Source: Desulfomicrobium escambiense DSM 10707 (GTDB lineage Bacteria > Desulfobacterota > Desulfovibrionia > Desulfovibrionales > Desulfomicrobiaceae). From it: a stretch of 64,000 nucleotides of DNA. Where the stretch lies: positions 355,796 to 419,795 of the forward strand of contig NZ_AUAR01000001.1 of NCBI RefSeq assembly GCF_000428825.1, read 5' to 3'. Positions 16,837-31,492 of this stretch are shown in pieces. The notes beneath the pieces are model-generated. The model ran no database searches and had not been told where the DNA came from. It saw nothing but the letters and a program-made list of their open reading frames with translations. How positions within the stretch are numbered: the stretch's first letter is position 1; each line of letters starts with the position of its first letter. The position numbers were made by a program, and so were the translations under genes.

Positions 16837-18840
16837 TTACGTTCTGAACCTTCCCAGCAGTTCAAACAGATTCGAAGCCAACACCCGCAGTTCCTCCGCC
16901 TTGCGGGCCACTTCGTCCGTGTTCTGCTGGGTGCTTTCCGAGGCGCTGCTGACGTCGGCGATCTCTCTCGAAATCTCCTTGATGACAGTGGAGCTCTCGG
17001 CCACGTTGACGTTGATCTCCTGCAGGCCCTGGGAGGCCTGGGCCACGTTGTCGGCTATGTCGCGGGTGGCCACGGACTGTTCCTCGATGGCCGTGGCCAC
17101 GTTGGCGATGATGTCGTTGATCTCCTCGATGATTCTGGAGATGGCCTGAATCTGTCCTTCGGTGCTTTTTGACGTTCCCTGCATCTCGGCGATGCGCGAC
17201 CTGATTTCTTCCGTGGCCGTGGCGGTCTGCTTGGCCAGTTCCTTGATCTCGTTGGCCTCCACGGCGAAGCCGCGTCCGGACTCGCCGGCCCGAGCCGCCT
17301 CGATGGTCGCGTTGAGGGCCAGGAGGTTGGTCTGGTCCGAGATTTCCGTGATCATGGTCGTGACCTTGCCGATCTCCAAGGCCGCGTCGCCCAGGGCCCT
17401 CATGGCCGATGTGGCCGCCCCGGCTTCAGTCATGGCCCGTTGCGCCACGGATCGGGCCTTCTCCGTATTGGACGCGATTTCCGTGATCGTTGCGGCCATT
17501 TCTTCGGTGGCCGTGGCCACCATGTTGGTGTTCTGCGTGGTCTGCTCCATGGCCGCGGCCACGGTGCCGAACCTGGAGTTCAGGTCGTGGGTCGCCGCCG
17601 TCACGGTCTGCGATTTCCGGGTCGCGCCCGCTGCTCCCGTCCGCAGGTCATTGGCGATGCCCAGCAGGCTGTCGGAGGCGCTGTTCAGGGTGTCACCGTT
17701 GGCTACCACGTCCCGGATGATGCCGCGCAGCTTTTCCAGGAAGGTGTTGAACCAGATGGCCATTTCGCCGATTTCATCCCTGGAGGTCACGGCAAGCTTG
17801 CGCGTCAGGTCGCCCTCGCCCTGGGCCACGTCCTTGAGCGTGGCCGTGGCGTTCAACACCGGCTGCGCGATGGCGTTGGCGAAGATCGTGGCCAGGCCAA
17901 GGAAGACGGCCAACAGGATCGCGCCCATGACGGCCATCTTCTGCAGCATGGCGTAGAATTCGGCCATGACCTCGGACTTCTCGATGACGCCGATAAGCTT
18001 CCAGCCCAGTCCTTCGATGGTATGGACCTGGGCAAACCACTGACGTTCGTCCATGGCCACTTCCATGCCTCCCGTCGTGATGCCGTCCAGTTGCGCCAGC
18101 GCCGGGACTCCGGCCTCCTTCATCTTTTTGAAGTTCAGGTCGTCATGGCGGGGGGTGGCCAGGATGGTCCCGTCATCCTGGACCAGCATCACGTAGCCCG
18201 TCCTGCCCATGGGCGACTTCTTGATCAGATCCGTGAGCACACCGAGCCCCACGTCCAGGCCTGAACAGCCGATGATTTCGCTGCCCGCGGTTATCGGGAA
18301 CATGTTGCTGATGACGGCCTCGCCCGTGGTGGACATGTAGGCGGGGGAAATGGAGGCCTTGTCTGGGGTTTCCATGGCCTTGGCGTACCAGGGCCGCTTG
18401 CGCGGATCGTACCCCGGGAGCATCTCCGATTCGCCGGACGAGGCGAACCCGCCCCATTTGGTGCCGATGAACACCTCCACATACTCGGGGTGGATTTTGC
18501 TGATGAGCTTGAAAAAGGCGACCATGTCCCGTTCGACATCGCTGCGCGAGATGTCCTTGGGCGACAGCGGGCGCTTTTCTTCGACGTAGCTGTGCACGAA
18601 CTCGTCCGCAGCCTGGACGATGGGACTGGTGGCGATCATGGTCGTCATCTTCAAGGCCTTGTCCACGAAGATTCCGATGGCGCGGTCGATCTGTTCGAGT
18701 TCCTTGGCGGCCGAATCGTGGAACGTCGCGATGGCCGAATCCCTGATCTGCAGGCCGAGAACGATGCAGGTGATGAGGATGGAGGTCAGGATGGTGGTGG
18801 TGAAGGCCAGCAGAAGTTTCTTTCGTACAGACAGCTTCAT
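16837..18840 (-). CDS. Methyl-accepting chemotaxis protein with Cache sensor
   Basis: A 667-residue chemoreceptor. An N-terminal membrane anchor (about 10-32) leads to a double-Cache-type periplasmic domain (about 40-290; [20 protein letters not shown] is the typical Cache segment). A second membrane segment, a HAMP domain and a long cytoplasmic coiled coil follow, with the signalling tip [16 protein letters not shown]. The tip binds CheA/CheW to steer flagellar rotation. The ATG at 18840 has GGAAGGA just upstream and is preferred over an in-frame codon at 18894. Cache domains often bind small organic acids or amino acids; the ligand is unknown. It ends 30 bases from the bidirectional terminator. 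Confidence 0.93.
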   Translation of the reverse strand: MKLSVRKKLLLAFTTTILTSILITCIVLGLQIRDSAIATFHDSAAKELEQIDRAIGIFVDKALKMTTMIATSPIVQAADEFVHSYVEEKRPLSPKDISRSDVERDMVAFFKLISKIHPEYVEVFIGTKWGGFASSGESEMLPGYDPRKRPWYAKAMETPDKASISPAYMSTTGEAVISNMFPITAGSEIIGCSGLDVGLGVLTDLIKKSPMGRTGYVMLVQDDGTILATPRHDDLNFKKMKEAGVPALAQLDGITTGGMEVAMDERQWFAQVHTIEGLGWKLIGVIEKSEVMAEFYAMLQKMAVMGAILLAVFLGLATIFANAIAQPVLNATATLKDVAQGEGDLTRKLAVTSRDEIGEMAIWFNTFLEKLRGIIRDVVANGDTLNSASDSLLGIANDLRTGAAGATRKSQTVTAATHDLNSRFGTVAAAMEQTTQNTNMVATATEEMAATITEIASNTEKARSVAQRAMTEAGAATSAMRALGDAALEIGKVTTMITEISDQTNLLALNATIEAARAGESGRGFAVEANEIKELAKQTATATEEIRSRIAEMQGTSKSTEGQIQAISRIIEEINDIIANVATAIEEQSVATRDIADNVAQASQGLQEINVNVAESSTVIKEISREIADVSSASESTQQNTDEVARKAEELRVLASNLFELLGRFRT

Positions 18841-18987
18841 GGAGTTCCTTCCGGAATGAGCGTATGAAAATGATGGGGGATTTCCGCATGTCATACACCA
18901 AACCGGGCACAGATAGTCCGGTACTTTTTTGCTGTCCTCGTATGTGTGGGCGCCGAAACCCCAGGCTGGCGAAGATCGCCGGAGGGC

Positions 18988-19012
18988 GCAAAAAAAGCCG
19001 GTCGCCCGGCTT
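18988..19012 (-). terminator. Rho-independent terminator after the YhhQ-type gene
   Basis: On the minus strand a 7-bp stem (AAGCCGG/CCGGCTT, 4-nt loop, arms at 19006-19012 and 18995-19001) runs into a T tract (complement of 18990-18996), only a few bases after the stop codon. Confidence 0.85.
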
Positions 19013-19017
19013 GATCG

Positions 19018-19641
19018 TCAGCAGCGCGTGGGAGCCGCGTCTGGTCGCTCCTTCTCCTTGACCAGATAGATGGCCGGCAGGGAGACGAGGGTGGTGGCGA
19101 ACTTGATGAGGGTGTTGCTGAGGAAGATGGACCAGACCACGGACGACTCGAACATGCCGCCGAAGGCGATCCAGGAGAAGATGAGGCTGTCGAGGGGGAT
19201 GCTGACGGCGTTGCTGACCAGCACCCGCGACCACTGGTGGCGGGCCGTGACCCGTTCCTTCCACATGCTGTAGACCTCGGTGTCCGTCAGTTCGGCGATG
19301 ACCTCGGCCACGATGGAGGCGAAGACCAGGCGCCAGAGCGGGGCCAGGACCTGGCCGAACTCGGCCTGGGCGCCCACGGACATGTCCGCCGGGAGGATGG
19401 ACACCAGCCAGAAGTAGAGGGCCATGAGCAGGTTGAAACCCGCGGCCGTGACGATCATGAGCTGCGCGCCCTTCTTGCCCATGGTCTTGTGGACCATGTC
19501 GCGCAGGGTGAAGGTCAGGGGGTAGATGAAGGTCCCGGCGTCGATGGACATGCCGCCGAGCATGACGATCCGCAGGGAACCGACATCGGAAAATATCTGC
19601 AGGGCGATGTAGGACGCCACGAGTACGATGAGTGATTGCAT
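19018..19641 (-). CDS. YhhQ/VUT-family queuosine precursor transporter
   Basis: A 207-residue membrane protein with about six transmembrane segments. It has the family features GGMSIDAGTFIYPLTFTLRDM near the N-terminus, the EVIAELTDTEVYS segment in the middle, and SNAVSIPLDSLIFS. This family (VUT, formerly DUF165) takes up 7-cyano- or 7-aminomethyl-7-deazaguanine for queuosine modification of tRNA. The ATG is preceded by CCGGAG. A terminator follows at once. No queuosine biosynthesis genes are adjacent, and I see no preQ1 riboswitch-like fold upstream, so control of this copy is unknown. Confidence 0.85.
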   Translation of the reverse strand: MQSLIVLVASYIALQIFSDVGSLRIVMLGGMSIDAGTFIYPLTFTLRDMVHKTMGKKGAQLMIVTAAGFNLLMALYFWLVSILPADMSVGAQAEFGQVLAPLWRLVFASIVAEVIAELTDTEVYSMWKERVTARHQWSRVLVSNAVSIPLDSLIFSWIAFGGMFESSVVWSIFLSNTLIKFATTLVSLPAIYLVKEKERPDAAPTRC

Positions 19642-19751
19642 GGGATGCTCCGGAAAGGTGAATTCGGGCCTTTCCCTAAACGGTAGGCCGTGCGCTGTAA
19701 ATGCCGAATTGGGGCCGTTTTGGCAAAGGCCGCTGGGGGAGAATGGTTTCT

Positions 19752-20266
19752 TCAGGGATTTCCGTGAGAAATCTTTTCCGATTCCTGGGCCTGCCTTTCC
19801 CGTTGCCTTTCCTCCAGACGCAGCTTGCGGCGCATTTCAGCCTCGCGGTTGCGGCGTTCGTGGGTCGGGGTTTCGAGGATGAGGTCCGGGGTGGGGGCCG
19901 GCTTGCGGTCCGGGCCCATGGCCACGAAGGTCAGGTAGGCCGAGGCGGCGTGGCGCAGTTCGCCGGTCATGAGGTTTTCCACGACCACGCGCACGCCGAT
20001 CTCCATGGACTGTTTCCCCACGCGGTTGACGCTTGCGTAGAGGAGCATCAGTTCGCCCACGTGCACGGGCGCCTTGAACTCCATGCGGTCGATGGAGGCC
20101 GTGACCACGCCCATGCGCGCGTGGCGCATGGCGCACACGGCCCCGGCCAGGTCGATGTGCTTGAGGATGACGCCGCCGTGGACGTTGCCCGCCGGGTTGG
20201 CGTCCTCGGGCAGGGCGCGGTGGGTCATGAGGGTTTCGCTGTCGCTGACCTTGCGTGCGGCGGCCA

Positions 20267-20267
<1 letters not shown>
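19752..20267 (-). CDS. Acyl-CoA thioesterase, hotdog fold (YciA/BFIT-like)
   Basis: A 171-residue protein with the hotdog thioesterase motif: MTHRALPEDANPAGNVHGG (conserved N, HGG) followed by the central helix and strands, and FKAPVHVGELMLLYASV. It hydrolyses acyl-CoA to free CoA and fatty acid in the cytoplasm. The last 35 residues are a very charged Arg/Glu-rich helix (ERRNREAEMRRKLRLEERQ) beyond the catalytic domain. The ATG shares one base with the oppF stop (TGATG), so it is the last gene of the opp operon. A metabolic link to peptide uptake is not obvious. Confidence 0.88.
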
Positions 20268-21286
<1,019 letters not shown>

Positions 21287-21289
21287 GGT

Positions 21290-22264
21290 CTACCTGGTTT
21301 GCGCATACAGATGACAGGCCACCAGGCCCGGTGTTTTTCCATCGTCAAGGAGTTGCGGCGTGACGTTGCGGCAGACGTCCATGGCGTGCTCGCAGCGCGG
21401 GTGAAAGGCGCAGCCCGAGGGGATGCTGGTCAGGTTGGGCATCATGCCCGGGATCTGGTGCAGGCGCCGCTGGCCGCCGCTGCCCTGGGGCAGGGCCTTG
21501 ATGAGCCCCTGGGTGTAGGGGTGGCTCGGTGCGCCGACGATCGTGTCCGTGGGTCCCTGCTCGACGATGCGGCCGGCGTACATGACGCAGATTTTCTCCG
21601 TCACCTGCGAGACCACGCCCAGGTCGTGGGTGATGAGGATGAGGCCCATGTTCTCGTTCTTGCACAGTTCCAGAAGCAGGGCCATGACCTCGGCCTGGAT
21701 GGTCACGTCCAGGGCCGTGGTCGGCTCGTCGGCGATGATCAGGCTCGGGTTGGTCAGAAGCGAGATGGCGATGACCACGCGCTGCCTCATGCCGCCCGAA
21801 AGCTCGTGGGGGTACTGCCCCAGGCGCTTGCCCGGCGAGGAGATGTAGACCTTCGAGAGCTTCTCAAGGGCGATCTCCCGGGCGTGGGCCACGGAGACAT
21901 TGTTGTGGGCCAGGATGGTCTCGACCATCTGCGTGCCGATGGTCAGCACGGGGTTCAGGGTCATCATCGGGTCCTGGAAGATCATGCTGATGCGGTTGCC
22001 GCGGATGTCGCGCATCTGCTCCAGGGGGTAGGCGCTGATCTCCTCGCCCTCGAAGAGGACGCGGCCCGAGGCGATGAAACCCGGCTTGCTGATCAGATTG
22101 ATGATGGAGAAGCCGGCCACGGACTTGCCGGCGCCGGATTCGCCCACCAGCCCCATGCGTTCGCCGGGGTTCAGGGTGAAGTTGATGCCGTTCAGGGCGG
22201 TCAGGTCGCCGGAGCGCAGCCGGAACTTGACCACCAGATCCTGTACGTCGAGGAGGTGCGTCAT
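21290..22264 (-). CDS. oppD: Oligopeptide/dipeptide ABC transporter ATP-binding protein (OppD-like)
   Basis: A 324-residue ABC ATPase. Walker A is GESGAGKSV, with Val where Thr is usual, the signature LSGGMRQR, Walker B LIIADEP and the H-loop THDLG. The C-terminus has the Opp-type Cys motif GCAFHPRCEHAMDVC. It pairs with OppF on the cytoplasmic face of the permease. The ATG follows AAGGATGA, which is the end of oppC. It is 7 bases from the oppC stop and 3 from oppF, so all are one transcript. Confidence 0.9.
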   Translation of the reverse strand: MTHLLDVQDLVVKFRLRSGDLTALNGINFTLNPGERMGLVGESGAGKSVAGFSIINLISKPGFIASGRVLFEGEEISAYPLEQMRDIRGNRISMIFQDPMMTLNPVLTIGTQMVETILAHNNVSVAHAREIALEKLSKVYISSPGKRLGQYPHELSGGMRQRVVIAISLLTNPSLIIADEPTTALDVTIQAEVMALLLELCKNENMGLILITHDLGVVSQVTEKICVMYAGRIVEQGPTDTIVGAPSHPYTQGLIKALPQGSGGQRRLHQIPGMMPNLTSIPSGCAFHPRCEHAMDVCRNVTPQLLDDGKTPGLVACHLYAQTR

Positions 22265-22271
22265 GTCCGGG

Positions 22272-23189
22272 TCATCCTTTGTAGAGTTTGGGGTTGAGGA
22301 CGTCCTGCACCCAGTCGCCCAGGAGGTTGATGACCAGGATGAGGAGCACCAGCAGGAAGCCGGGGAACATGGTGATCCACCACGAGCCGCTGAAGATGTA
22401 GTCGAAGCCCGAGTTGATCAGCGACCCCAGCGACGGCTTGGTGATGGGCATGCCCAGCCCCAGGAAGGACAGGGCCGCCTCGCTCATGATGGCGTGGGCC
22501 ACCTGCACCGTGGACAGGACCAGGATGGGCGACATGGTGTTGGGCAGGATGTGGCGCCACATGATGCGGCCCGACGGCAGGCCCATGACGCGGGCCGCCT
22601 CGACGTACTCCTTCTTCTTCTCGGCCAGGACCGAGGCGCGCACCGTGCGGGCGTACTGCGGCCACTCGGCGATGCCGATGACCAGCACGAGGAACGGCAC
22701 GGCCATGCTCTCGAAGGCCGCCACGCCGAAGATGGCCTGGAAGATGGCCGAGAGGAAGATGGCCACCATGAGGGTCGAGAAGCTCAGCTGCACGTCGGCC
22801 ATGCGCATGAGGAAATTGTCTATCTTGCCGCCCTTGTAGCCGGCGATGAGGCCCAGCACGATGCCGATGGCGGCCTGCAGGAAGGTCGCCCCGATGCCGA
22901 TGACCAGCGAGATGCGCATGCCATAGAGCATGGTGCTCAGCATGTCGCGGCCCTGGGCGTCGGTGCCGAGAAGGAATTTCTGGTCCGCGTTGTCCATCCA
23001 GACCGGCGGGATCTCCGAGTCCATGATGTCGATGGTCGTGGTGTCGTAGGGGTTGTGGGGCGCCACGAGGGGCGCGCCGAAGGCCGCCAGGGCCAGCACG
23101 GCCAGGACGATGAAGCTGCCCATGGCCACGGGGTCGTGCAGGAAGCTGTAGAGGAAATAGGAGCCGCGGAACCGTTTCCAGAGATTCAT
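22272..23189 (-). CDS. oppC: Oligopeptide/dipeptide ABC transporter permease (OppC-like)
   Basis: A 305-residue inner membrane permease. It has the N-terminal soluble OppC region ending in LGTDAQGRDMLSTMLYGMRISL, five or six membrane segments, and the binding-protein-dependent transport EAA loop (EYVEAARVMGLPSGRIMWRH) that docks with the ATPases. The ATG at 23189 has GGGAGGAAG upstream and overlaps the oppB stop (TGATGA), so it is chosen over the much longer upstream frame. Confidence 0.92.
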   Translation of the reverse strand: MNLWKRFRGSYFLYSFLHDPVAMGSFIVLAVLALAAFGAPLVAPHNPYDTTTIDIMDSEIPPVWMDNADQKFLLGTDAQGRDMLSTMLYGMRISLVIGIGATFLQAAIGIVLGLIAGYKGGKIDNFLMRMADVQLSFSTLMVAIFLSAIFQAIFGVAAFESMAVPFLVLVIGIAEWPQYARTVRASVLAEKKKEYVEAARVMGLPSGRIMWRHILPNTMSPILVLSTVQVAHAIMSEAALSFLGLGMPITKPSLGSLINSGFDYIFSGSWWITMFPGFLLVLLILVINLLGDWVQDVLNPKLYKG

Positions 23190-24166
23190 CACTTCCTCCC
23201 CGTGATGCGGACCATGGGGTTGACCAGGCCGTAGATGATGTCGACCACGGTGTTGACCACCACGAAGATCACGCCGACAAAAATGAGATAGGCCACCAGG
23301 AGCGACGTGTCGGCGCGCTCGACTGCCTCCAGGAACAGGAAGCCAAGGCCCCCCCACTGGAAGACCGTTTCCGTCAGGATGGTGAAGGCGATCATGGTGC
23401 CGATCTGCACGCCGCCCACGGTGATGACGGGCAGAAGGGTGTTCTTGAAGGCGTGCACGAACCAGATGCGCACCCGCGGCAGGCCCTTGGCCCAGGCGAA
23501 CTTGACGTACTCGGTTTCAAGCACTTCCATCATCTCCGAGCGGATGAGGCGCACGAAGAGGGGCAGCATGAGGGCCGTCAGGGCCGTGGCCGGCAGCAGG
23601 ATGTGCTTCAGGCCGTCGACGGTCAGCAGGCCCGATTCCCAGCCCCAGACGTTGACCGTTTCGCCGCGGCCGTAGGAGGGCAGCCAGCCCAGCTTGATGG
23701 AGAAGACGTAGATCAGGAGGATGGCGATGAGAAAGATGGGGACGGACACGCCGATGGTGCTGAAGCCCATGATCAGCCGCGAGAGCAGGCGCTTGGGGTA
23801 GATGGCGCTGTAGATGCCCATGGGGATGGACAGGACCACGATGAGGACCGAACAGATCAGGACCAGCTCCAGGGTGGCCGGGGCCTTGCTGACGATGACC
23901 TCCATGGCCGGCTTCTTGTAGAAGAAGGACTGGCCGATGTTGCCCTCCAGCACCGCGCCTTTGAGGAAGCGGCCGTACTGGACGAGGAAGGGGTCGTTCA
24001 GACCCAGCTTCTCGCGGATGGCGTCGCGCTCGGCCGCCGAGACCGAGATGCCGGTCAGCTCGCGCACCGGGTCGCCCACGTTCTGTTTCAGGGCGAAGCC
24101 GATGAAACTGATGATGAGCATGACGACGATGGCCTGCAGGACGCGTCGGACAATGAATGCGAACAT
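23189..24166 (-). CDS. oppB: Oligopeptide/dipeptide ABC transporter permease (OppB-like)
   Basis: A 325-residue permease with the OppB N-terminus MFAFIVRRVLQAIVVML, the segment REKLGLNDPFLVQYGRF, and the EAA loop (YVKFAWAKGLPRVRIWFVHA). About six membrane spans are visible. With OppC it makes the translocation path for peptides or similar solutes across the inner membrane. It is separated from oppA by 156 bases that contain a stem-loop, so its expression is probably lower than that of the binding protein. Confidence 0.92.
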   Translation of the reverse strand: MFAFIVRRVLQAIVVMLIISFIGFALKQNVGDPVRELTGISVSAAERDAIREKLGLNDPFLVQYGRFLKGAVLEGNIGQSFFYKKPAMEVIVSKAPATLELVLICSVLIVVLSIPMGIYSAIYPKRLLSRLIMGFSTIGVSVPIFLIAILLIYVFSIKLGWLPSYGRGETVNVWGWESGLLTVDGLKHILLPATALTALMLPLFVRLIRSEMMEVLETEYVKFAWAKGLPRVRIWFVHAFKNTLLPVITVGGVQIGTMIAFTILTETVFQWGGLGFLFLEAVERADTSLLVAYLIFVGVIFVVVNTVVDIIYGLVNPMVRITGRK

Positions 24167-24215
24167 GTGTCAATCCGTGGTGGTCCCGGCTCGGACGGTG
24201 TGCCGGGGTTGGTTC

Positions 24216-24248
24216 AAAAAGGGGCAGGCTTCGTGAAAAGCCTGCCCC
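24216..24248 (-). terminator. Stem-loop attenuator between oppA and oppB
   Basis: On the minus strand a perfect 10-bp stem (GGGGCAGGCT/AGCCTGCCCC, arms 24239-24248 and 24221-24230, 8-nt loop) is followed by TTTTT at 24220-24216. It lies after oppA and before oppB. Such hairpins let the binding protein be made in excess over the membrane and ATPase subunits, by partial termination or by protecting the oppA mRNA. Confidence 0.8.
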
Positions 24249-24322
24249 GCGTACACAGTGTCGGAGGATGGATCAAGCCTTTTACCATCCATGCCGACAA
24301 ATCGATCATAGGTCAAAGGCGC

Positions 24323-25867
24323 CTATTTGATGACCAGGTCGCCGATGTACGGGAAGTCCATGATGTTGACGATGGGCTCGATGTCGATGCCCTTCTTGGC
24401 TGCCCAGGACAGGTTCTGCCAGTGCAGGGGCACGTAGGAGGCGTCCTCGTAGGCGATCTTTTCCACTTCCTGCAGCAGGGCCTTGCGCTTGGCGCGGTCG
24501 TTCTCGACGTTGGCCTTGTTGACCAGCTCGTCGAGCTTGGCGTTGCAGTAGTTGCCGCTGTTGTACTGGCCCTTGCCGGTTTCCTTGTTGGGGCACATCA
24601 GCAGGTACTCGGAGTAGTTGGCGGAGTCCTCGGTGTCGGAGTGCCAGCCGATCATCTGGATGTCGGCCACCTGGGCGTCGAACTCGTCCCAGTACTGGGC
24701 CTTGGGCATGGTCTTCAGGCTGACCTTGATGCCGATCTTGGAGAGCATGGAAACCACGGCCTCGGCGATCTTCTCGTCGTTTACGTAGCGGTTGTTGGGG
24801 GCGATCATGGTCGCCTCGAAGCCCTTCTCAAAGCCGGCTTCCTTCATGAGCTGCTTGGCCTTTTCCAGGTCGAAGCGGGGCTTGAGGCCTTCGACGTAGC
24901 CGTCGAAGCCCTCGGGGCCCTGCTGCTGGGCGGGCGTGGCGGTGCCCTTCATCAGCTTGGCCGCGATGCCGGCGTTGTCGATGGCCGCGATGACGGCCTG
25001 GCGGACCTTGAGGTTGGCGAATTCAGGCTTTTTCTTCTGGTTGAGCTGGAAGGTGATGATGCGCGAGCCGGCCATGGTCACCATGTTGATGTCCTTGTTG
25101 GTGCTCAGGCGCTCGAAGTCCTGGGGCGGGACCGGGGCGATGAAGTCAACGTCGCCGGACAGCAGGGCGGCGGTGCGGGTGGCGTTTTCCTTGATGGGGG
25201 TCAGGACGATCTCGCTGACGTTGCCCTTGCTGTTCTTGTCCCAGTAGTCGGCAAAGCGCTTGTAGACCATCTTCACGCCGTGCTCGCGGGACTCGACGGT
25301 GAAGGGGCCGGTTCCGGACTCGTTCTGGTTGGCGAAGGAGTACTCGGTCTTGACGATGGCGTCCTTGGGCAGGCCCTTGTCGTCGTTGCCGGTGTAGAAC
25401 TTGGAGTCCATGGGGAAGATGTAGGTGGCCATGTTCTCGACCAGCGGGTAGGGCTCGGTGGTCACGATGTCGATGGTGTAGTCATCGATGACCTTCGGCG
25501 CGGCGAAGGAGGTGAACAGGCCCTTGAAGTCCTCGCTCTTCTTCAGGCGGTCCAGGGTCCAGGCCACGTCGGCCGCGGTGAAGGGGTTGCCGGAGTGGAA
25601 CTTGACGCCCTTGCGCAGGTGGAAGCGCACGGTAAGCTCATCGATGCGTTCCCATTTTTCGGCCAGGCGCGGCTCGAACTTCATGTCCTTGGTCCAGCGG
25701 ATCAGCGGGTCGAAGACCAGGTGGGTGTACTGCAGCATGCCGCCCGAGAGCTGGACGTGCGGGTCCATGGATTCGGGGTCGGCGTCGAGGGCCATTTTGA
25801 GCGTTTTGCCCTGGGCGGCCGTGGCCAGAAAGACGAAAGCCAGAGCGAGAAAGAGCAGTTTCTTCAC
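24323..25867 (-). CDS. oppA: Oligopeptide ABC transporter substrate-binding protein (SBP family 5)
   Basis: A 514-residue periplasmic binding protein. A signal peptide (MKKLLFLALAFVFLATAAQG, cut about residue 20) is followed by the family-5 start KTLKMALDADPESMDPH and the segment LRKGVKFHSGNPFTAADVAWTLD, conserved in OppA/DppA proteins. It captures peptides or related solutes in the periplasm and delivers them to OppBC. The start is a GTG with a near-perfect ribosome-binding site AAGGAGG. The charged, Lys-rich soluble domain shows no lipobox, so it is free in the periplasm. Peptide, nickel or other specificity cannot be read by eye. Confidence 0.92.
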   Translation of the reverse strand: MKKLLFLALAFVFLATAAQGKTLKMALDADPESMDPHVQLSGGMLQYTHLVFDPLIRWTKDMKFEPRLAEKWERIDELTVRFHLRKGVKFHSGNPFTAADVAWTLDRLKKSEDFKGLFTSFAAPKVIDDYTIDIVTTEPYPLVENMATYIFPMDSKFYTGNDDKGLPKDAIVKTEYSFANQNESGTGPFTVESREHGVKMVYKRFADYWDKNSKGNVSEIVLTPIKENATRTAALLSGDVDFIAPVPPQDFERLSTNKDINMVTMAGSRIITFQLNQKKKPEFANLKVRQAVIAAIDNAGIAAKLMKGTATPAQQQGPEGFDGYVEGLKPRFDLEKAKQLMKEAGFEKGFEATMIAPNNRYVNDEKIAEAVVSMLSKIGIKVSLKTMPKAQYWDEFDAQVADIQMIGWHSDTEDSANYSEYLLMCPNKETGKGQYNSGNYCNAKLDELVNKANVENDRAKRKALLQEVEKIAYEDASYVPLHWQNLSWAAKKGIDIEPIVNIMDFPYIGDLVIK

Positions 25868-26198
25868 AGCGAACCTCCTTGGATGGTGAACCGATATCTC
25901 TTCCCGCAGGGAACGTCCCGGCGGGATTTTTCACGTAGTCGAGGCGTACCGGATTGAAGGTGTGGGCGTTTGGCCCGAAGTTTGTTTCCGAGAGTTGTCA
26001 ATGATGCGGCAACTTACATATCTGATTATGGAAAATAACTGAAGCGGGAATTTTTTCGGCCAGGTCATAGATTATCGTTTTTCATGGCTGATTGATCGCC
26101 TGATTTCACGGAGAGGCTGGACTTTGCAGGGCTTTCGCGGCATTTGATCGGATGAGGCGTGGACTCGATCTTGACCATCTCCCCCTTCGGAGGCACCT
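25868..26198. promoter_or_regulatory. Divergent intergenic region between oppA and the PhnD-like gene
   Basis: The 331-base gap must contain the promoters of two divergent operons. A TTGACA hexamer lies on the minus strand at 26001-25996, pointing to oppA, but no good -10 box sits 16-18 bases further. A locally AT-rich stretch occurs at about 26010-26090. CTTCGGAGG provides the ribosome-binding site of the plus-strand gene. No RNA gene or repeat was seen. Confidence 0.4.
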
Positions 26199-27040
26199 AT
26201 GCGTTTCGTATTCACCCTGCTCATGTTCGTACTCACGTGCCAGCCTCTCCATGCCAGGAATCTGGTACTTGCGCCGTTGCCCATGGAAAGCCGCGAGACG
26301 GTCCTCAAGCAGTTCATGCCCATGGCCCGCTACCTGCAGCAAAGCCTCGGCCATGAGGTGGTCTTCGACTATTCCGACAGCTACGAACAAATTCTTGAAA
26401 AGTTCACGCAGGGCCGCATCGACCTGGCCTACCTCGGCCCTTTGCCCTATGTCTCCCTCAAGAAAGTCTGTCCCGATGCCACTCCGCTGGTCCATTTCCG
26501 GGAGGCCAGCGGCGATCCGCTCTACACTTGCGCCATCGTGGCCCCGGCCGACAAGAGGCTGGTCCTGGAGGGCCTGGAGCACCGCAAGGTCGCCCTGACT
26601 CAGCCTCTCTCCACATGCGGTTTTCTCGCCACCAACGGCCTGCTGCGCGAACGCGGCTCGGCTCTTTCCCGCAACCTGTACCGTTACCTGGACAAGCACG
26701 ACGAGGTAGCCAAGGCCGTGGTTCGCGGCGAATTCGACCTCGGAGGTATCAAGACCGCCATCGGGCGGAAGTATGCGCACCTCGGCCTCACGATCATGGC
26801 CGAAAGTGCGCCGATGCCGTCCTTCGCTCTGGTCGGCAACGCCGCGACGCTTTCGCCCGCGGAGCGGGAGGCCATCCGGCAGGCCCTGGCCAGTCTGGAC
26901 CCTGACGGCAAGGACAAGGCCATGCTTTCCTCCTGGGGCGAAAACCTGCGGTACGGTTCCGTGCCCGCGGACGACGGCGATTACGCCCCGGTCCGGGCGC
27001 TTCTTGGCAACGACGCCATCCCCGAGGACGGGAACTTCTG

Positions 27041-27041
<1 letters not shown>
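26199..27041 (+). CDS. PhnD-like phosphate/phosphonate-type periplasmic binding protein
   Basis: A 280-residue secreted binding protein. The signal peptide is MRFVFTLLMFVLTCQPLHA (cut about residue 19). The mature part has the PhnD-family pattern: an early PMESRETVLKQFMPMARYL, then FTQGRIDLAYLGPLPYV, and a later GEFDLGGIK. This family binds phosphonates, phosphite or other oxyanions for ABC import. Here, however, no permease or ATPase follows. Instead the stop codon shares a base with the start of a very large hybrid histidine kinase, so it most likely acts as the periplasmic sensor part of that kinase. The ribosome-binding site is CGGAGG. Confidence 0.85.

Positions 27042-31488
<4,447 letters not shown>

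Positions 31489-31492
<4 letters not shown>

Noticed and set aside
19642..19751. preQ1 riboswitch upstream of the YhhQ-type gene.
   Set aside because: No stem with the A-rich tail typical of preQ1-I and no class II or III pattern was seen in the 110-base leader.
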